Assembly: GCA_003864495.1 (NCBI GenBank)
Contig: ML133365.1
Location: 2,673,856-2,737,855 of the forward strand
Direction: 5' to 3'
DNA length: 64,000 bases
DNA from: Nemopilema nomurai
Lineage: Eukaryota; Cnidaria; Scyphozoa; Rhizostomeae; Rhizostomatidae
Made by a program: the position numbers and the translations under genes. The notes below the pieces were generated by a model. It was given only the letters and a program-made list of their open reading frames with translations, had not been told where the DNA came from and made no database searches. Below, piece after piece: positions 12,101 through 24,100 of this stretch. Each line of letters starts with the position of its first letter. The first letter of the stretch is position 1.

Positions 12101-15100
12101 GACTATATTGGAGGAAAAGGGCTGCGAAGTTTCAAGAAACTGTCTAATGTCATCAAAACGGATAAAGCGAAGCATGTAGGATTCAAAAATACCATCAATG
12201 CGATGCACGAAGGATTAGAAAGCAAGACTACGAATCGAAACATTGATACTACAGACACGAAGGACTTTGGAGACTGCGCTCAAAAGCAGGCCTCGTTTAT
12301 TTGTTACTGCTGTCCTGGCAAGCAATGCAACAGCAAGCAAGGCGCGGTAGATGGTGCCAGGCGAACGCCTCGCCAAAACGGCAGCGGAAGTCATGAAAAC
12401 GGTTTGCAAGACGACGAGCCCAAGTCGTGTGTATGCGGCGAGACGGAAAGCAGCGAGTACGGCTCGGAGACGCGCGGCAGCCAGTGCACCCTGTCGCGGA
12501 ATAGTTCCTCGGTGTCGTGTTTTGACGCGTTCCGGAAGTTCGAGATACGGTCTCAGGATTCCGACTATGCTAGCATCAACAACGAGGACCAGTGGGCGAA
12601 TGGCATCGAGTTGGACTTGAAGGACATTGACGCTGCGGATGTCGAAATGACGGAAGAGTACGAGGACGACTTGTTGCTAATGAATCTCGTGGAGCTGCAG
12701 ATTCCCGAGTAAGTAGAAGGTTTGGTAGTCTGGCTGAATTGCCTTGAAGCCAAATTATTTTCGTGTTTTTCTTTTCATTACTCTTACTCACAGTAGATTC
12801 ATATCGCCCGGGGCCAATTCACTCACCATTTCCTAATCGTAACCGAATTGTTACTCAATGTACTCAATTGCTTTCTACAGGTCGGAAGTAGAGGCCCTTC
12901 AACAAAGGTATTTGATCTCTTCTGCTGTTTATACTCTATTTTCGTCTTCTCTATTTTCGTCTTCTCTATTTTCGTCTTCTCTATTTTCATCTTCCCTATT
13001 TTTATCTTCTCTATTTTCGTTCGTCTCTATTTTCGTTCGTCTCTGTTTTCGTTCGTATCTATTTTCAAGTCTAGGCCTTTGAAATATGCTTCCTGATTAC
13101 CTTTCTGTTACCAAGCTATTGAATTGTCTTTGCAGGCATTTTGATCACAAAGTTGAGCTTCCCAACTTTGGCAGATCCTTGCTGGCTGGGTAGGTTCTAT
13201 TTGCCATCTTGCCACTGCAAAACATACCCACTTCTGGCCGTAACATAACGTAACATACCCACTTCTGGCCGTAACATAACGTAACATACCCACTTCTAGC
13301 CGTAACATAACGTAACATACCCACTTCTGGCCGTAACATAACGTAACACACCCAGTTCTGGCCGTAACATAACGTAACATACCCACTTCTGGCCGTAACA
13401 TAACGTAACACACCCAGTTCTGGCCGTAACATAACGTAACATACCCACTTCTAGCCGTAACATAACGTAACATACCCACTTCTGGCCGTAACATAACGTA
13501 ACACACCCAGTTCTGGCCGTAACATAACGTAACATACCCACTTCTGGCCGTAACATAACGTAACACACCCAGTTCTGGCCGTGATAGACTGTTCCGTAAC
13601 AAATTCAAGGTTTTCTTGTGCTTGCTGTTTGAAGGACTGCCACAATGATACCAATCTAATGTGATAATGCCATGAATATGACAAAAATCTATTTATCTAA
13701 TGTAATACAAATGATAATCAATTTATTTATAGTAGGTGGGTATGATATAGCTATTTTTGTACAATTTATGTAGGAGCTGATTTGGGCCTACTTTGAAAAA
13801 TTTCGAATTAAAAGTAATTATGAATAATCTTTAATAAATACATACATAAACAATAAATTTGTTGAGAAAGAAATGGAATTGATGAATAGATAGAAACCTT
13901 TTTAAATTTTGCAATGCGCCCATAACTAACGATGTTCCAGCACCTTCACACCAAGACGACTATTTTCTATAATATGATAGGATCTTCCCTTTTGCTTGCA
14001 GTCATTCCATTCTCTCCAAAATAATTTTCTTTTTCATTGATATTCATTTTCCATGTAATGGCTAGAGTTGTGCCCAAGAGTACAAATTTTCTTCATTTTA
14101 GGCATTCTTCTAGAAAATGGTATTTATTCTGTCCTAATTTATTGTGAACAAATAATTGAAGTTAAAATTTTCTCTTGGTAAAGGTATTGTGACAAGTTTA
14201 TTGGTGATTTTGCCTTGCATGGTGTGAGCTCTATCGACATGAAAGTACTCGAGAAAGAACTTCGTACGTCTGTCAAGGTATTAATACGCAAACGAATTTG
14301 GTAGTTGTTTTAATGAAATTGAGCAGCGGTCTGCCCCACTGATTATGTATGCATGTATTGATTGACACCATGAGAGGTCTGCATTCCAACTATCATTTGG
14401 CGATTTGCATCACAAAATGTAGATTTTAAATATCTGACTTCCGAGCTGGAACGAGCAAAACAAGATTTCGAAGTACCTTTCTGGTGTAATTATGTTTTGG
14501 TTTTGCACACGAGGAAATGTACATTACGTACACGAAACCTTTGGGGGGAGGGGGGTGATTCAAGTGCATTTCAGCATATTGCCAAAGCTTACTGCCAAAC
14601 TGGGTTGTTTTAAGAATGTCTCTTGAAAAACGTGGCGGAATGGTAAAGCGTGGCAGTTATTTTCTCATTTGTCCGCTGATCAAACGAAGACGGTGGTGAA
14701 ACGGTTCCCCCTGCTCCCCTTTTGAAGTGTGTTGCTTGTTTTTCTTTTAGTACTCTGTGCTGGATGAAGCAATTTCGGATGCAGCATACATTATTGCAGA
14801 TATTGACAAAAGGTAGTTGCCTCTTAAACAGCAGCAAAACTACGTAGTGTAGATTCAGTTATGTAGATTCAGTTATGTAGAATCGGTTGCATGGAAATAT
14901 GCGTTGGGGTGTGTTGATAAAGGGGCTGCTGGCATAGATGAAATGCCACATTTAGGCCATCGGCAGGTAGTCTGATTCTGCCACGAAGGAAGTTGTTATG
15001 TTCAAGATGGGTTTTCCCTGGTTCCTCATAGCCGGATCCAACCATCAGTGAACTGTCAATTTGGTCCATGCTCTTCCAGAGCGATGGCTTAGGACAAAAG

Positions 15101-17101
15101 AGGCATAGCAGCGTAATCGAAGCTACTTTCCTGTTTGCAAACTGGCAACTGCTTTCAATCGCTCTTTGTCAGTCTTGCCAAAGCTGGTTCACATGTCAGT
15201 GTTCTTTATTTGAAGAATTGAATTCTCTTTTGCGGACTGATGTGGTGTTTATTTTTATCTAGAACATGTCAGCTTGTCTCCTTATCAAGAAATGAAGAAA
15301 TCTTCACAGGGCTAGAAAGGTTTGTCTATTTGCTTTCCAAATTTAGTCGCTTATTAAGAAAACAGTTGTTTTTCTTGCTTGTTTGTTTGTTTGCTTTTTT
15401 GTTTGCTTGTTTGTTTAAATGATGTGAAGTGAGCCGGTTTTAAGTTGAAGAAGACGTCGTCGGGAACAACCATTTTGTTGCTGCGTTTAGCATTCTTGAC
15501 ATTATATCAAAGTTGACATTCTTGCCTTAAACGACCTATTAAAAAGCTTTGCTTAATTAACATTCAAGGTGAATTCATATTCTTTTGTATATATATTTCG
15601 CGTTGCTGCACAGGAGTATAATTTCGTACATCCCATTGATTTTTTTACCTTGGTAATTAGGAGTGGTTATGCTGGCTTAAACCTATAATCCTCTTCAATT
15701 GCAGTGAAAAAATAACAAAAACAGAGCTTTTTGGCTCTTCGATTGTGTCAGAGCTATTGGATTCCATTAAAGGACTTTGGCATCTAAACATTCCATTTCA
15801 ATTTGTGAGTCTCTTAAAGTGTATTTCCATGCAATCAATGCTCCTTTGTCCGTCATGCTTGCACTTCTAGATTCTTCTAGGTCATTAGGTAAACCAGAAT
15901 CACCCGTACGTGTAAAGAATATTTCTAATAAGAAGAATATGCATCCCTCAGATTGATTGCATACCTTTTAAGAAGGAATAATAATTATGCTTGTAATACG
16001 CCTAGCATGTATATAATGCCTGCTGATGTAATTACCGACCTGGTTCCAGCAAAGCTGTGGCTGGTGTTTTAACCTGATTGAACAGACCATTAAATGCTGG
16101 TTTTTATTATGGCAAAATACAGTCATTGATTCCTACAACATTATGCCAATTTCACTAAAAAGATTCTTTGCTTTGAGCAGCCATCAGTTGGTGACAAGCT
16201 GCTTGCTCCAATCTCTCGTATTTTTAATTTAAACAACAATCTTCTTTCTCTATGTTACAATCTTCTTGTTGTTGTAGTGTTTGATGCACTTAGAAGACCG
16301 CCTGAAGGATATTTACAACACGAGCAAGGTAATGCATGTCTGTGCCATTCCACTTTCAGTGGCCCCACTTTCTGTTGTGTCCAATTTTCGCGTCGCTTCT
16401 TTCCCGCACTTGCCAGTTGTCTTCTTGTTGCGCATTGTCTCATTTGTCTTATCGCATTGTTCCTGTTTGTTTCTCTTTTGTCCCTAAGCTCATGGGCCAT
16501 TTCTTGCTCTACTTTGCCAAATTGTGTACCAGAAAACGTCGAAAGTTTTATTTACAATTGTCAGTGGCCAGTCTTTCAAAACTTTTTGGGATCAGTTGGT
16601 GTCATTTGTGCCATTTATTTTGCAGGTGCTAGCTGAATATGCCAGGACTACACCAGATGCTACCACCAAAGAAAAAATCAAAAGGAAAATGAGGTATGAA
16701 TGTTTTTTCAATTAAAGCCCTACTAGATATCTTTTTAAGCTGCTGGAGCTGTAAAAACTGATGGGTCATCAATTCCTGGCATTCTTCTCAAGAGCAAAGC
16801 GGGCTTGGGAATTACGATAGAAAAAACAAACAAAGCTTATTTCGACCAGGCCCATATTGACTAAGTTTACATTGACCAGGTTTGCATCGATTAGGCACAC
16901 GTTGACCAGGCTCATGTCGACTAGTCATATTATGGCTAGGCTCTTTATGTACAATGTCTAACATAGCATTAAAATGTGATAATGTTGTAGTTTGTTTGAG
17001 GTGGCCCTATTGCTCTTTACAGGCTTGGGGACAGTGACTTGGAGCTTGTGCTGGCAGCAGGAAGTACTCATTGCCAATACTTGCAGCAAAGTATTGCATA
17101 A
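136..17101 (+). CDS. FNIP: Folliculin-interacting protein (FNIP1/2 homologue), complete 24-exon gene
   Basis: Exons: 136-197, 377-412, 3183-3297, 5182-5274, 5448-5548, 5872-5940, 6512-6633, 7005-7091, 7703-7848, 8571-8653, 9138-9258, 9563-9619, 9751-9866, 10436-10553, 11040-11092, 11695-12708, 12881-12907, 13136-13189, 14184-14277, 14751-14812, 15705-15804, 16278-16328, 16626-16693, 17023-17101. All junctions are GT..AG and in phase, giving 975 residues; human FNIPs are about 1,100. Diagnostic motifs: IRVLVFKDCDKKGKSLVFDS near 42-61, SDVKILGEMIFGSV near 108, LAWVPTVMP near 417, HPYNPLWAQLG near 450, FGRSLLAG near 818, CLMHLEDRLK near 911. FNIP binds folliculin and AMPK; the FLCN-FNIP complex is a RagC/D GAP at lysosomes. 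The family has a longin/DENN-type fold. Exon 16 encodes residues 460-797, a Ser/Gly/acidic, poorly conserved linker as in vertebrates. The start is the only in-frame ATG after a stop at 100-102. No good AATAAA was seen within 600 bp of the stop. Confidence 0.95.
413..3182 (+). other. FNIP intron 2 (2.8 kb), no gene seen
   Basis: The longest plain intron of FNIP. It is AT-rich with many T runs. Short open frames on both strands (for example 1129-1341 and 2597-2800) have no recognisable protein character or splice context. No repeat of note was seen. Confidence 0.6.
3311..4540. repeat. 15-bp minisatellite with 119-bp higher-order repeat, FNIP intron 3
   Basis: About 80 copies of a 15-bp unit of the form TTTTTGAGYGKGCAG. 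Because 15 is a multiple of three, long frames run through it and read as pentapeptide repeats (AVFER/AVFEW/AVFEC forward, KLHTQ-type reverse). A 14-base variant unit (with TTTTAAG) breaks the frame periodically. Identical landmarks fall at 3493, 3612 and 3731, exactly 119 bp apart (seven 15-mers plus one 14-mer), so blocks of eight units amplified together. It lies inside a correctly spliced intron and is not a gene. Confidence 0.95.
5692..5780. repeat. 15-bp minisatellite, FNIP intron 5
   Basis: About six imperfect copies of GACGTAAAAGTTTGA. The reverse strand gives a short LRLKLLRLK-type frame, a repeat artefact. Confidence 0.85.
6092..6141. repeat. 10-bp tandem repeat, FNIP intron 6
   Basis: Five near-copies of TGATGCCATT. 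Confidence 0.8.
6640..6752. repeat. 16-bp minisatellite, FNIP intron 7
   Basis: About seven copies of CTTGAGGTGTTGTTCT. It starts just after the exon 7 splice donor at 6634. Confidence 0.9.
7222..7407. repeat. 37-bp tandem repeat, five copies, FNIP intron 8
   Basis: Five near-identical 37-bp copies beginning TTCAATGTTTTGATTGACG and ending in CCATGATTGA. The near-identity suggests recent expansion. Confidence 0.95.
10570..10621. repeat. 26-bp duplication, FNIP intron 14
   Basis: Two adjacent copies containing CCGTAATAGATGGCGGCTGC, just downstream of the exon 14 donor. Confidence 0.85.
12934..13070. repeat. CT-rich 15-bp minisatellite, FNIP intron 17
   Basis: About eight degenerate copies of TTCGTCTTCTCTATT upstream of the exon 18 acceptor. 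As a pyrimidine tract it could influence splicing of the 54-bp exon 18, but this is inference. Confidence 0.85.
13219..13580. repeat. 31-bp minisatellite, about 11.5 copies, FNIP intron 18
   Basis: Unit of 31 bp containing CATACCCACTTCTGGCCGTA then ACATAACGTAA. Two variants alternate (CATACCCACTTC and CACACCCAGTTC). The period is not a multiple of three and the unit lacks reverse-strand stops, so overlapping open frames of up to 166 codons appear on the minus strand. These are repeat artefacts. Confidence 0.95.
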
Positions 17102-17157
17102 CTCGGCAGTCACGTTTCAAAGCCGAGTGGAGGCGCGATGATGTTCAGTGATTAAGA

Positions 17158-17257
17158 GACTCCTGATAAAGAAACTCCTGATAAAGAGGCTTGCTGATAA
17201 AGAGGCTTGCTGATAAAGAGGCTTGCTGATAAAGAGGCTTGCTGATAAATAGGCTCA
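17158..17257. repeat. 16-bp minisatellite after the FNIP stop
   Basis: About six copies of CTGATAAAGAGGCTTG starting 57 bp after the FNIP stop, probably in its 3' untranslated region. Confidence 0.85.
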
Positions 17258-19976
17258 CTGATGACAGAATCGTTTCAAAGAAACTGACGCAAGTAGAACG
17301 CTGCAAGTTTGTGGAGACAATTATTTGCGATTTTGAGTTGTCTTTTGAAGCAACGTTCGGCTGAATTTTGAATTCAAACAGTATGACAGTCTTTATTATT
17401 TAGAAAATGGAAATTTGTATCTATTTGTATGTTAAATTTAGTTTTGAATTATCAAAGACTTTCTTTTGGGACAACAGTGTTGCCAATATTTAGGGAAATT
17501 ATTGAGTTTACCGCACAGTAAAAAAGGAAAGTTTGACGTTGAGAAATTGAAATGCTGGAACTCGCCAGGTTCGTCACCTTGTGCAGCAGAGCTGTGCACC
17601 AAAGAACTGCAAGGAAAAGAGCATGAGGCTACAGGGGTGTCAAGATCATTCTGACAGATAGCCTATGATACTGTAGATTACAAATAATAATTGCTTATAT
17701 CTGACGCTGAAATTATTTATGTTATGTCGAAGTATGTAAATTGGCAGGCAAATGAAATGGCCGGGTCTGGGGCATGTTTGGGTGACCTTGCCTTGCCAAG
17801 TTTGTCTTGAGCATTCTCCACATCTTCTAGCGCCTTTTTGCTGATCAATTGCGCCAGATTGATTGGCTAATTGATTGAAGAATCGGTTGATTGATTGATT
17901 GGTTTATTGGCTGATTTACAGATCATGCCACTACTATAAAAGTGTCAGGTCCGATCACTGAAACAGATAACCCCCAGCATCCTCCTGGCGAAACTTTGCA
18001 AGCCAGCTCCAAGCGTCTTGCCATCCATATTTCTATTTGCCTCGCTGCTTTTTTGTCAACTTTGTTTCATTCTTTACCACCTTAATCCATTATTCATTAT
18101 TCCTTCTTTTTCGATATCTCCTTTTTAGCTTTGCCTCACTCTTTTTCCCTTTAATTAATTTTTCTCAACCTCAATTCTTTCTCTACCTCATTTAATTCTT
18201 TTCCACCATACTCCATTTCCCACCACCCTAGTCCGTTGCTTACCACCTTAGTATATATTTTGTACGTTAATCAACCGCGCATCGTTGTGGAGTCTGTTGT
18301 TAAAAGTAACCTAGCAACCATATCCGAGCCCAATCCACTTTAACAGGCGCCCAAGCATGCACGCCCCAGGCCTACGCGATGTAGTTGTAATAGCACGCTT
18401 TCTCCGGTTGCTGCTGCTGCTTTATACGTTTCCTGTGAATATTTTCTCGATAAAGATTACTGCATTTCTGCAGCCTTCGTTCGGTATTAATCCGCATCGC
18501 CTTAGTATTTTCTCATTGGGAAGGGATCTCCCAGAAGCTCATTGGCCACGCAGACTGAGTCAGGCTCTCCACTCTTTGTTTCCCTGTTACCATGCCCATT
18601 CGCCAGAGCATTCTCCTGCTTATATTTCCCCCAGTCAACCTACACTTTCTATCTGAGTTTTTTTCAGTCTGCCAACGTTCTTAATTCTATTTTGTGGACA
18701 AATGCGAGCTTTGGTTGATTTCATCGTTTATCTTTATCGATGTGCAATTTAAATTATTATTGTCTTTTAATGTGTTTTGAATATGAACAAGTATTTTAAA
18801 TAGTTTCTTTTCAAATTAAATACATTGCAATTGGATATGACAGTTTTCTATTTTTCTGCCGCGAATATATGAAAAGATTTTCAGAAAACTTTGCTTTTCC
18901 CACTGTCCAATGAGCGCTCAGCTATCAATGAAGGGGATATAGCAAAGATAGCAAAATAGGGTCGACTACATTTTCTGAATCATAATAAGTGGAGTCTGGA
19001 TGGTTAAAAAGGCTCAAGGCGCACCTCAAGGGTTCAATCAAATACAGAGTGTGTCGGGAGAATTGGTTTTTGGAATGGGGATTGCGGGATCTAATTGGCC
19101 CTGCTTCCATTGCAAATAAGTTTGACATTGAGAAGATAGTTGAATCCAAACGAATGACTCGTTGAAGCAGTGACGTTCGAAATTCGAAATAGAATGCCTA
19201 TATTGTTTGGATCTTTCACAGATGTTATGCAAGTACTTTCCACTTCAGCCCTTCGTGTCATTTGATGACCTACCGCTTAAAACACAACATGTGTCATGAA
19301 ACGCAATCACTGCATACATCTAAAAATACCGAGCCTTTGTTGCAATCTTTGTCGAGTCTAAAAGTGGAGATTGAGTTTAGATGGGAGCTTTGCGTATACG
19401 TAGGGCTGATGTCTTTTAGGGCAATTGCCATTTGCAGATTAATAGATTATTCATCAAACAAGCTACCAAGCTTCACGGTTATGGGCTAGACTATCAAAAG
19501 AATTCTACCGTGTTTAGAATGGATACAAGCCGAGCAACACTGATTTGCACAATCACCGCTAGAACACGCCGGTGTATTACGGGAAACAAGAGGTCCCATT
19601 CGAGCGGCCCTCTCTTGGCAAAACTGAGCACGCCGCTCTTTATTGCCATCGTCGCATCAAGCTGGGCACGTAGTAGCGGCTGGTGTGCCGAGTGAAGTTA
19701 GCATTAGTCACAGTGCTGGCATTAGAATAACTCAAAAGGCGCAAAGGAAGATTCTTCTATTTCGTGTCAGGATCATTTGTCGTGATATTTCCAATGCGCT
19801 GTCGTATTGACTGAAATCGGATATTGCTTGTACGAAATCCAGCGAGCTAGCCGCATTGACTGTGGAGCACCGCTCCCGCGTTGACAAAACCTGTTTTGCT
19901 GTCAGCCTAATTCGATGACCTCGTCTCTCCAAAGGCGGAACAACTGCGGATTTTCATCAAAAGACCACGCTCTTTA

Positions 19977-20140
19977 TCAAGGAAAAAGATGATTTCCTTT
20001 CCGAAGGTCAAAAATTTCCCCCATACCCTTTCTCCCGACTAATAAGTTATTTTGAACTTCAAGGAAAAAGATGATTTCCTTTCCGAAGGTCAAAAATTTC
20101 CCCCATACCCTTTCGCCCGACTAATAAGTTATTTTGAACT
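19977..20140. repeat. 82-bp direct tandem duplication
   Basis: Copies at 19977-20058 and 20059-20140 are almost identical, with one visible difference (CTTTCTCCC versus CTTTCGCCC), so the duplication is recent. Confidence 0.95.
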
Positions 20141-21139
20141 GCTGTTCGGTTTTCCACCGCCCGTAGAAAAACATTCATCTGACTGACGCATATCAAATTA
20201 GACGATAAAATGACAAGGAATAGAACATAAAATGTACCGGGACAGCACGAGCCCAAGTGGGAATGGGGCCAGAGTTGAGAATACAAACCAATGGCACTCG
20301 AGGAACTTGACTGCCGTGAAGTGGCACCCTAGCAGATACGGTCTGCCGCCGTGAAGTCTAAATGCACCATACTCATCACTTGCTTGTTTGAATAATGAGG
20401 GGGAAAATATAAAATTCCAAAATTATCGAACATTTATTAACGCAACTATAAGGCACCCGCAAAGAAATATCACTACCTAAGATTTGGTTGGCATCTATGA
20501 ATTCAAAACAATACTGTTGTGGTTGTTGTCGTCATCGTTAATGTTGCTGTCGCCGTACAAGCAATAGAGACAGTAGGGCGCCGATTTGCCGCAAATCATA
20601 AAGGGCAAGTTGAAAGCATTTCATATTAAAATGGGTTTTCAGTTGATGGAATAATTCAAAATATATTAATAGCAACAAAGTAGTTTAATGGCTACTGATA
20701 CGATGAGAAAAAATAATCATAGTGATTAGATAAAAAAAATACAGAGTTATACCAGAGAGGCCTCAAGCCGTGGCACGAAACGCCGCAACCCAATACAGTG
20801 AAATTAGTGTTCCCTTTCACTAAAATCACAAACTAAGAATCTTAGGACTCGTCGATAAATATATTCAAAGGTTTTGAGCGGGTTCTTGGAAGCACGCGGC
20901 TTCTCTTGTGACCACTTTTGACCACTATTTCCATATGCACAATACATTTTTTCTTAGACTGGAACTAATACTAGATAGGGGCATAGATCTTTTTAGACCT
21001 GGTTCGTTTTAAAATTTGATTGAATGTACAGGGACACAAGGACTACAGCTAATAAGAATGCTTTCTACCTGCGAAGATGGTATTAAATAAGAGCACTGAA
21101 AGGGCAAACGAGCGCTTTGAAGGCGCTAGGAAGTCCCTT

Positions 21140-24100
21140 CTACGGCTTATTCTGCAAACACATGCACATGAAGTCCTCGTAGCTCACGTTGATGACGCCA
21201 TTCATGTTCGAATCTCTCTGTCTGAATGCATCTGTCAGGCATCGCAGCATCACACAGCACTGAATAAAGTCATCCAGCTTAAGCGACCGTCTTGCATAGG
21301 TGTCGAATCTGAGGAAGCGAAGGAGCCAAGTATTGACGGCTGGATAAGGACCTACCGTAAATTCTATCAGTCAAACTAAACCCCGCGAAAGGGATAGGTC
21401 CTCGTCATTTTCTGCAATATTGATAGCCTAACGCCATACGCCAACAAATTCACAGTAAAAATACCAGGTTATGGCAGAGCACAAGTCAGGGTAGTACCCT
21501 GGGTAGCAGCATATAGCGAGTCTGGTACCCAGGGTAAAGTCCTACACAACTCGCTCAACAGTTACAAAAGCAGACGATGGATAAAACGGAAGCAAAGGCT
21601 GTGCACCTCAGCTTGGCAACACACTTCTCCGTGCGAATGCACTATCCGCATATGAAGGGTTTCATGAAACCGATTCCAGAGAAGAAAAGACTGCTCATAT
21701 GCGAGTACTTATATGCGAGTACTTATATGCGAGTACTTATATGCGAGTACTGATATGCGAGTACTGATATGCGAGTACTGATATGCGAGTACTGATATGC
21801 GAGTACTGATATGCGAGTACTGATATGCGAGTACTGATATGCGAGTACTGATATGCGAGTACTGATATGCGAGTACTGATATGCGAGTACTGATATGCGA
21901 GTGCCTATTTCTTCGTTACACGAACCTTGTGGTTGCGGTGGCTGAGAAGCTGCACTTGACTGCCATGTCAGCGGTTGGTGCCAGTTCAATCAAGTTTGAG
22001 TAACTAGCTGGAACATTATGTATAGCAATACAAGAAAGCCACTTACTTGACAATAATAAGTTGGACGAAATTGGCAGATACTCTGTAGCCCATGTCGGAG
22101 AAGGCACGGTATAGTTCGTTGGCTTCGATGCTGCCGGACCTGTCCCCGTCGTATCGATCGAATACGCCCTTCCACTGCTGAATGTAGCTCCATAGGCCAA
22201 CAAACTCATTAAAATTGATAGTTCCACTCTGGTCGTGATCAAAAATACCTAAAACAGTCCAGCAAAAATAGATATGTCAAAAGAACATTTTTCAAGAGCA
22301 AAACAAACGAAGGGTAACGTGGGCACATAACAGAGCAGGGCTTGAACATTTGCCCGAGCAAAAGGAAATGTGAAAACTGCAGTGAAAACGGAAGAAAGCT
22401 CTAAGCACAGAGGCTGAATACGTCTGATACCTTTAGAACAAATGGACCCAAGGTCATAGCTGAAAATGATTGAAAAGCTGTGTACATTAATGAGATGACA
22501 AGCGAACAAACCGATCATGAGGCGACAGGTTTCCAAATTGAAGTGACTCCAGTTATTGTTCATCAAAGCTTGGCGCAGCTCTTCGGTGGAGATCTGGCCA
22601 GATCGGTCCCTATCAACAGTCGTGAACCATGCCCAGAGAGTTGGATCGGCTCCTGGAGGGGCACCCCCAGCCATTGCAGGCTGACCAGGGTATCCTTCGG
22701 TAGAAAGAGCAAGATTACTTAATTTACTTCACTGAAATGCATACAGTTCCGTTAGTTACAGAATGCTGGTTAATCTGGCCTTTCAAAGCCTACGAGGAGT
22801 TGTATTCTACATTTATCATAAGACTGATGAAAACATTAACTTATATTGTCATGAAATCAGGTTATTGAACACACTTTAGAAACCAAGTAGACGTAAGACT
22901 CGGGAGGTGTTATTACCTCTAGTTAAGCTGAAAATTGTGCAAATATCTTCAAACTCAAACGCTATCATTGCATGGCGTTGGTGTTGGGTTCCTTGCAACA
23001 TCCTGCAAAGTGAATGCTATTCTCTAGTACTGATCAAAGCCCAGAAATTGGATCATGATTTGTATTGAGGAAAGCACAAAGAAGTGATTCGGTTTTTATA
23101 TGACAAAATAGCTTTGCGTAATATTCTGTAATTTCAGCTGCACTGGTTTTCCCCCAAACACAGCTGGACATAAAGCTTTGCTGGCTCATAACTAACGGGA
23201 AACTAATAAGAAAACTAACGGGAATGAGCAAGTGAACATTGTAAGCCACTCGGATGTTTCAAGCTCATAATTAGCCTTGCAATCATTTGTTCCCATTTTC
23301 CTCCACACTCAAACTCAACAAATTTATGTTTTGCTGACTTTGCATGAACTTGTTATAGCCACAAGAGACTCCTTTGGTTAGGTTAAAACGTTTACTGACA
23401 CAATTCTGCATGCACTAGAATTATACGCATCCTACTAACTAAACATTATAGTACTATATTATAAGCATCCTCTATACCTTAATGTGCATTACCAAATACG
23501 AAATTACGTACACGTTGGTTAATAAGTTAGTAAAACGAAAATAGGGTGATTCAGCAGTTTAGTCTCCCCAAGCTCCAATTTTAGTGGGGGTTCCGATTTG
23601 GAAATACCCTAAAACTGAAACACCCCGTTCTACCAGGGATCAAGCATGCACTTGGTTGGTGAATAGAATGGTTGGTATTGATTGCGATAAATATGTTATT
23701 GGAACAAACTGTACTTAGTTAAAGTTAATGGTCCTGAACATCATTATTAGTTCACTGCTTGCTGTTGTTGTTCTGCTAAGCTTTCCTATCCTAGGGTGCT
23801 CATCATTTTAGTGAAGCTACCCAGTCTGCGACAGTCACTGTTCTTATCACAATTTCAATTGTGTTCCTCACAGTGTGCACACCCCATACAGTAGATGAGT
23901 ATTCCAAGATTGGTCTGACTAGTGATTTGTAGCAAAATGATTTGACAGTGCGTGGGTGATAAGTGGCAGTTAGCCATATTTCTTCCAAGTAGACCAATAG
24001 TGCTATAAGTGAGCATCTTAGATCCACATGGGCATTCCACCTCAGTGATTATTGCAGAGTTATTACCAGGTACTTTCTACCAAACACTTCATTAATTAAG

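Larger units (their letters stand above)
17102..21139. other. Intergenic stretch between convergent FNIP and peflin genes
   Basis: About 4 kb without a firm gene. It holds the FNIP 3' region, the minisatellite at 17158-17257 and an 82-bp direct duplication at 19977-20140. Two weak coding-like plus-strand pieces could join in phase: about 17478-17566 (ending CCAG|gttcgt) and 17942-18085 (after TTTACAG, ending in a hydrophobic stretch and a stop). I see no start exon and no known family, so I do not call a gene. Confidence 0.5.

Noticed and set aside
13108..13684. 166-codon minus-strand repeat protein
   Set aside because: Pure product of the 31-bp minisatellite; several overlapping frames are equally open.
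21077..21379. 100-codon plus-strand protein
   Set aside because: Antisense shadow of peflin exon 4.
21698..21904. CRISPR array
   Set aside because: Fourteen-base units are contiguous with no spacers; the host is an animal genome.
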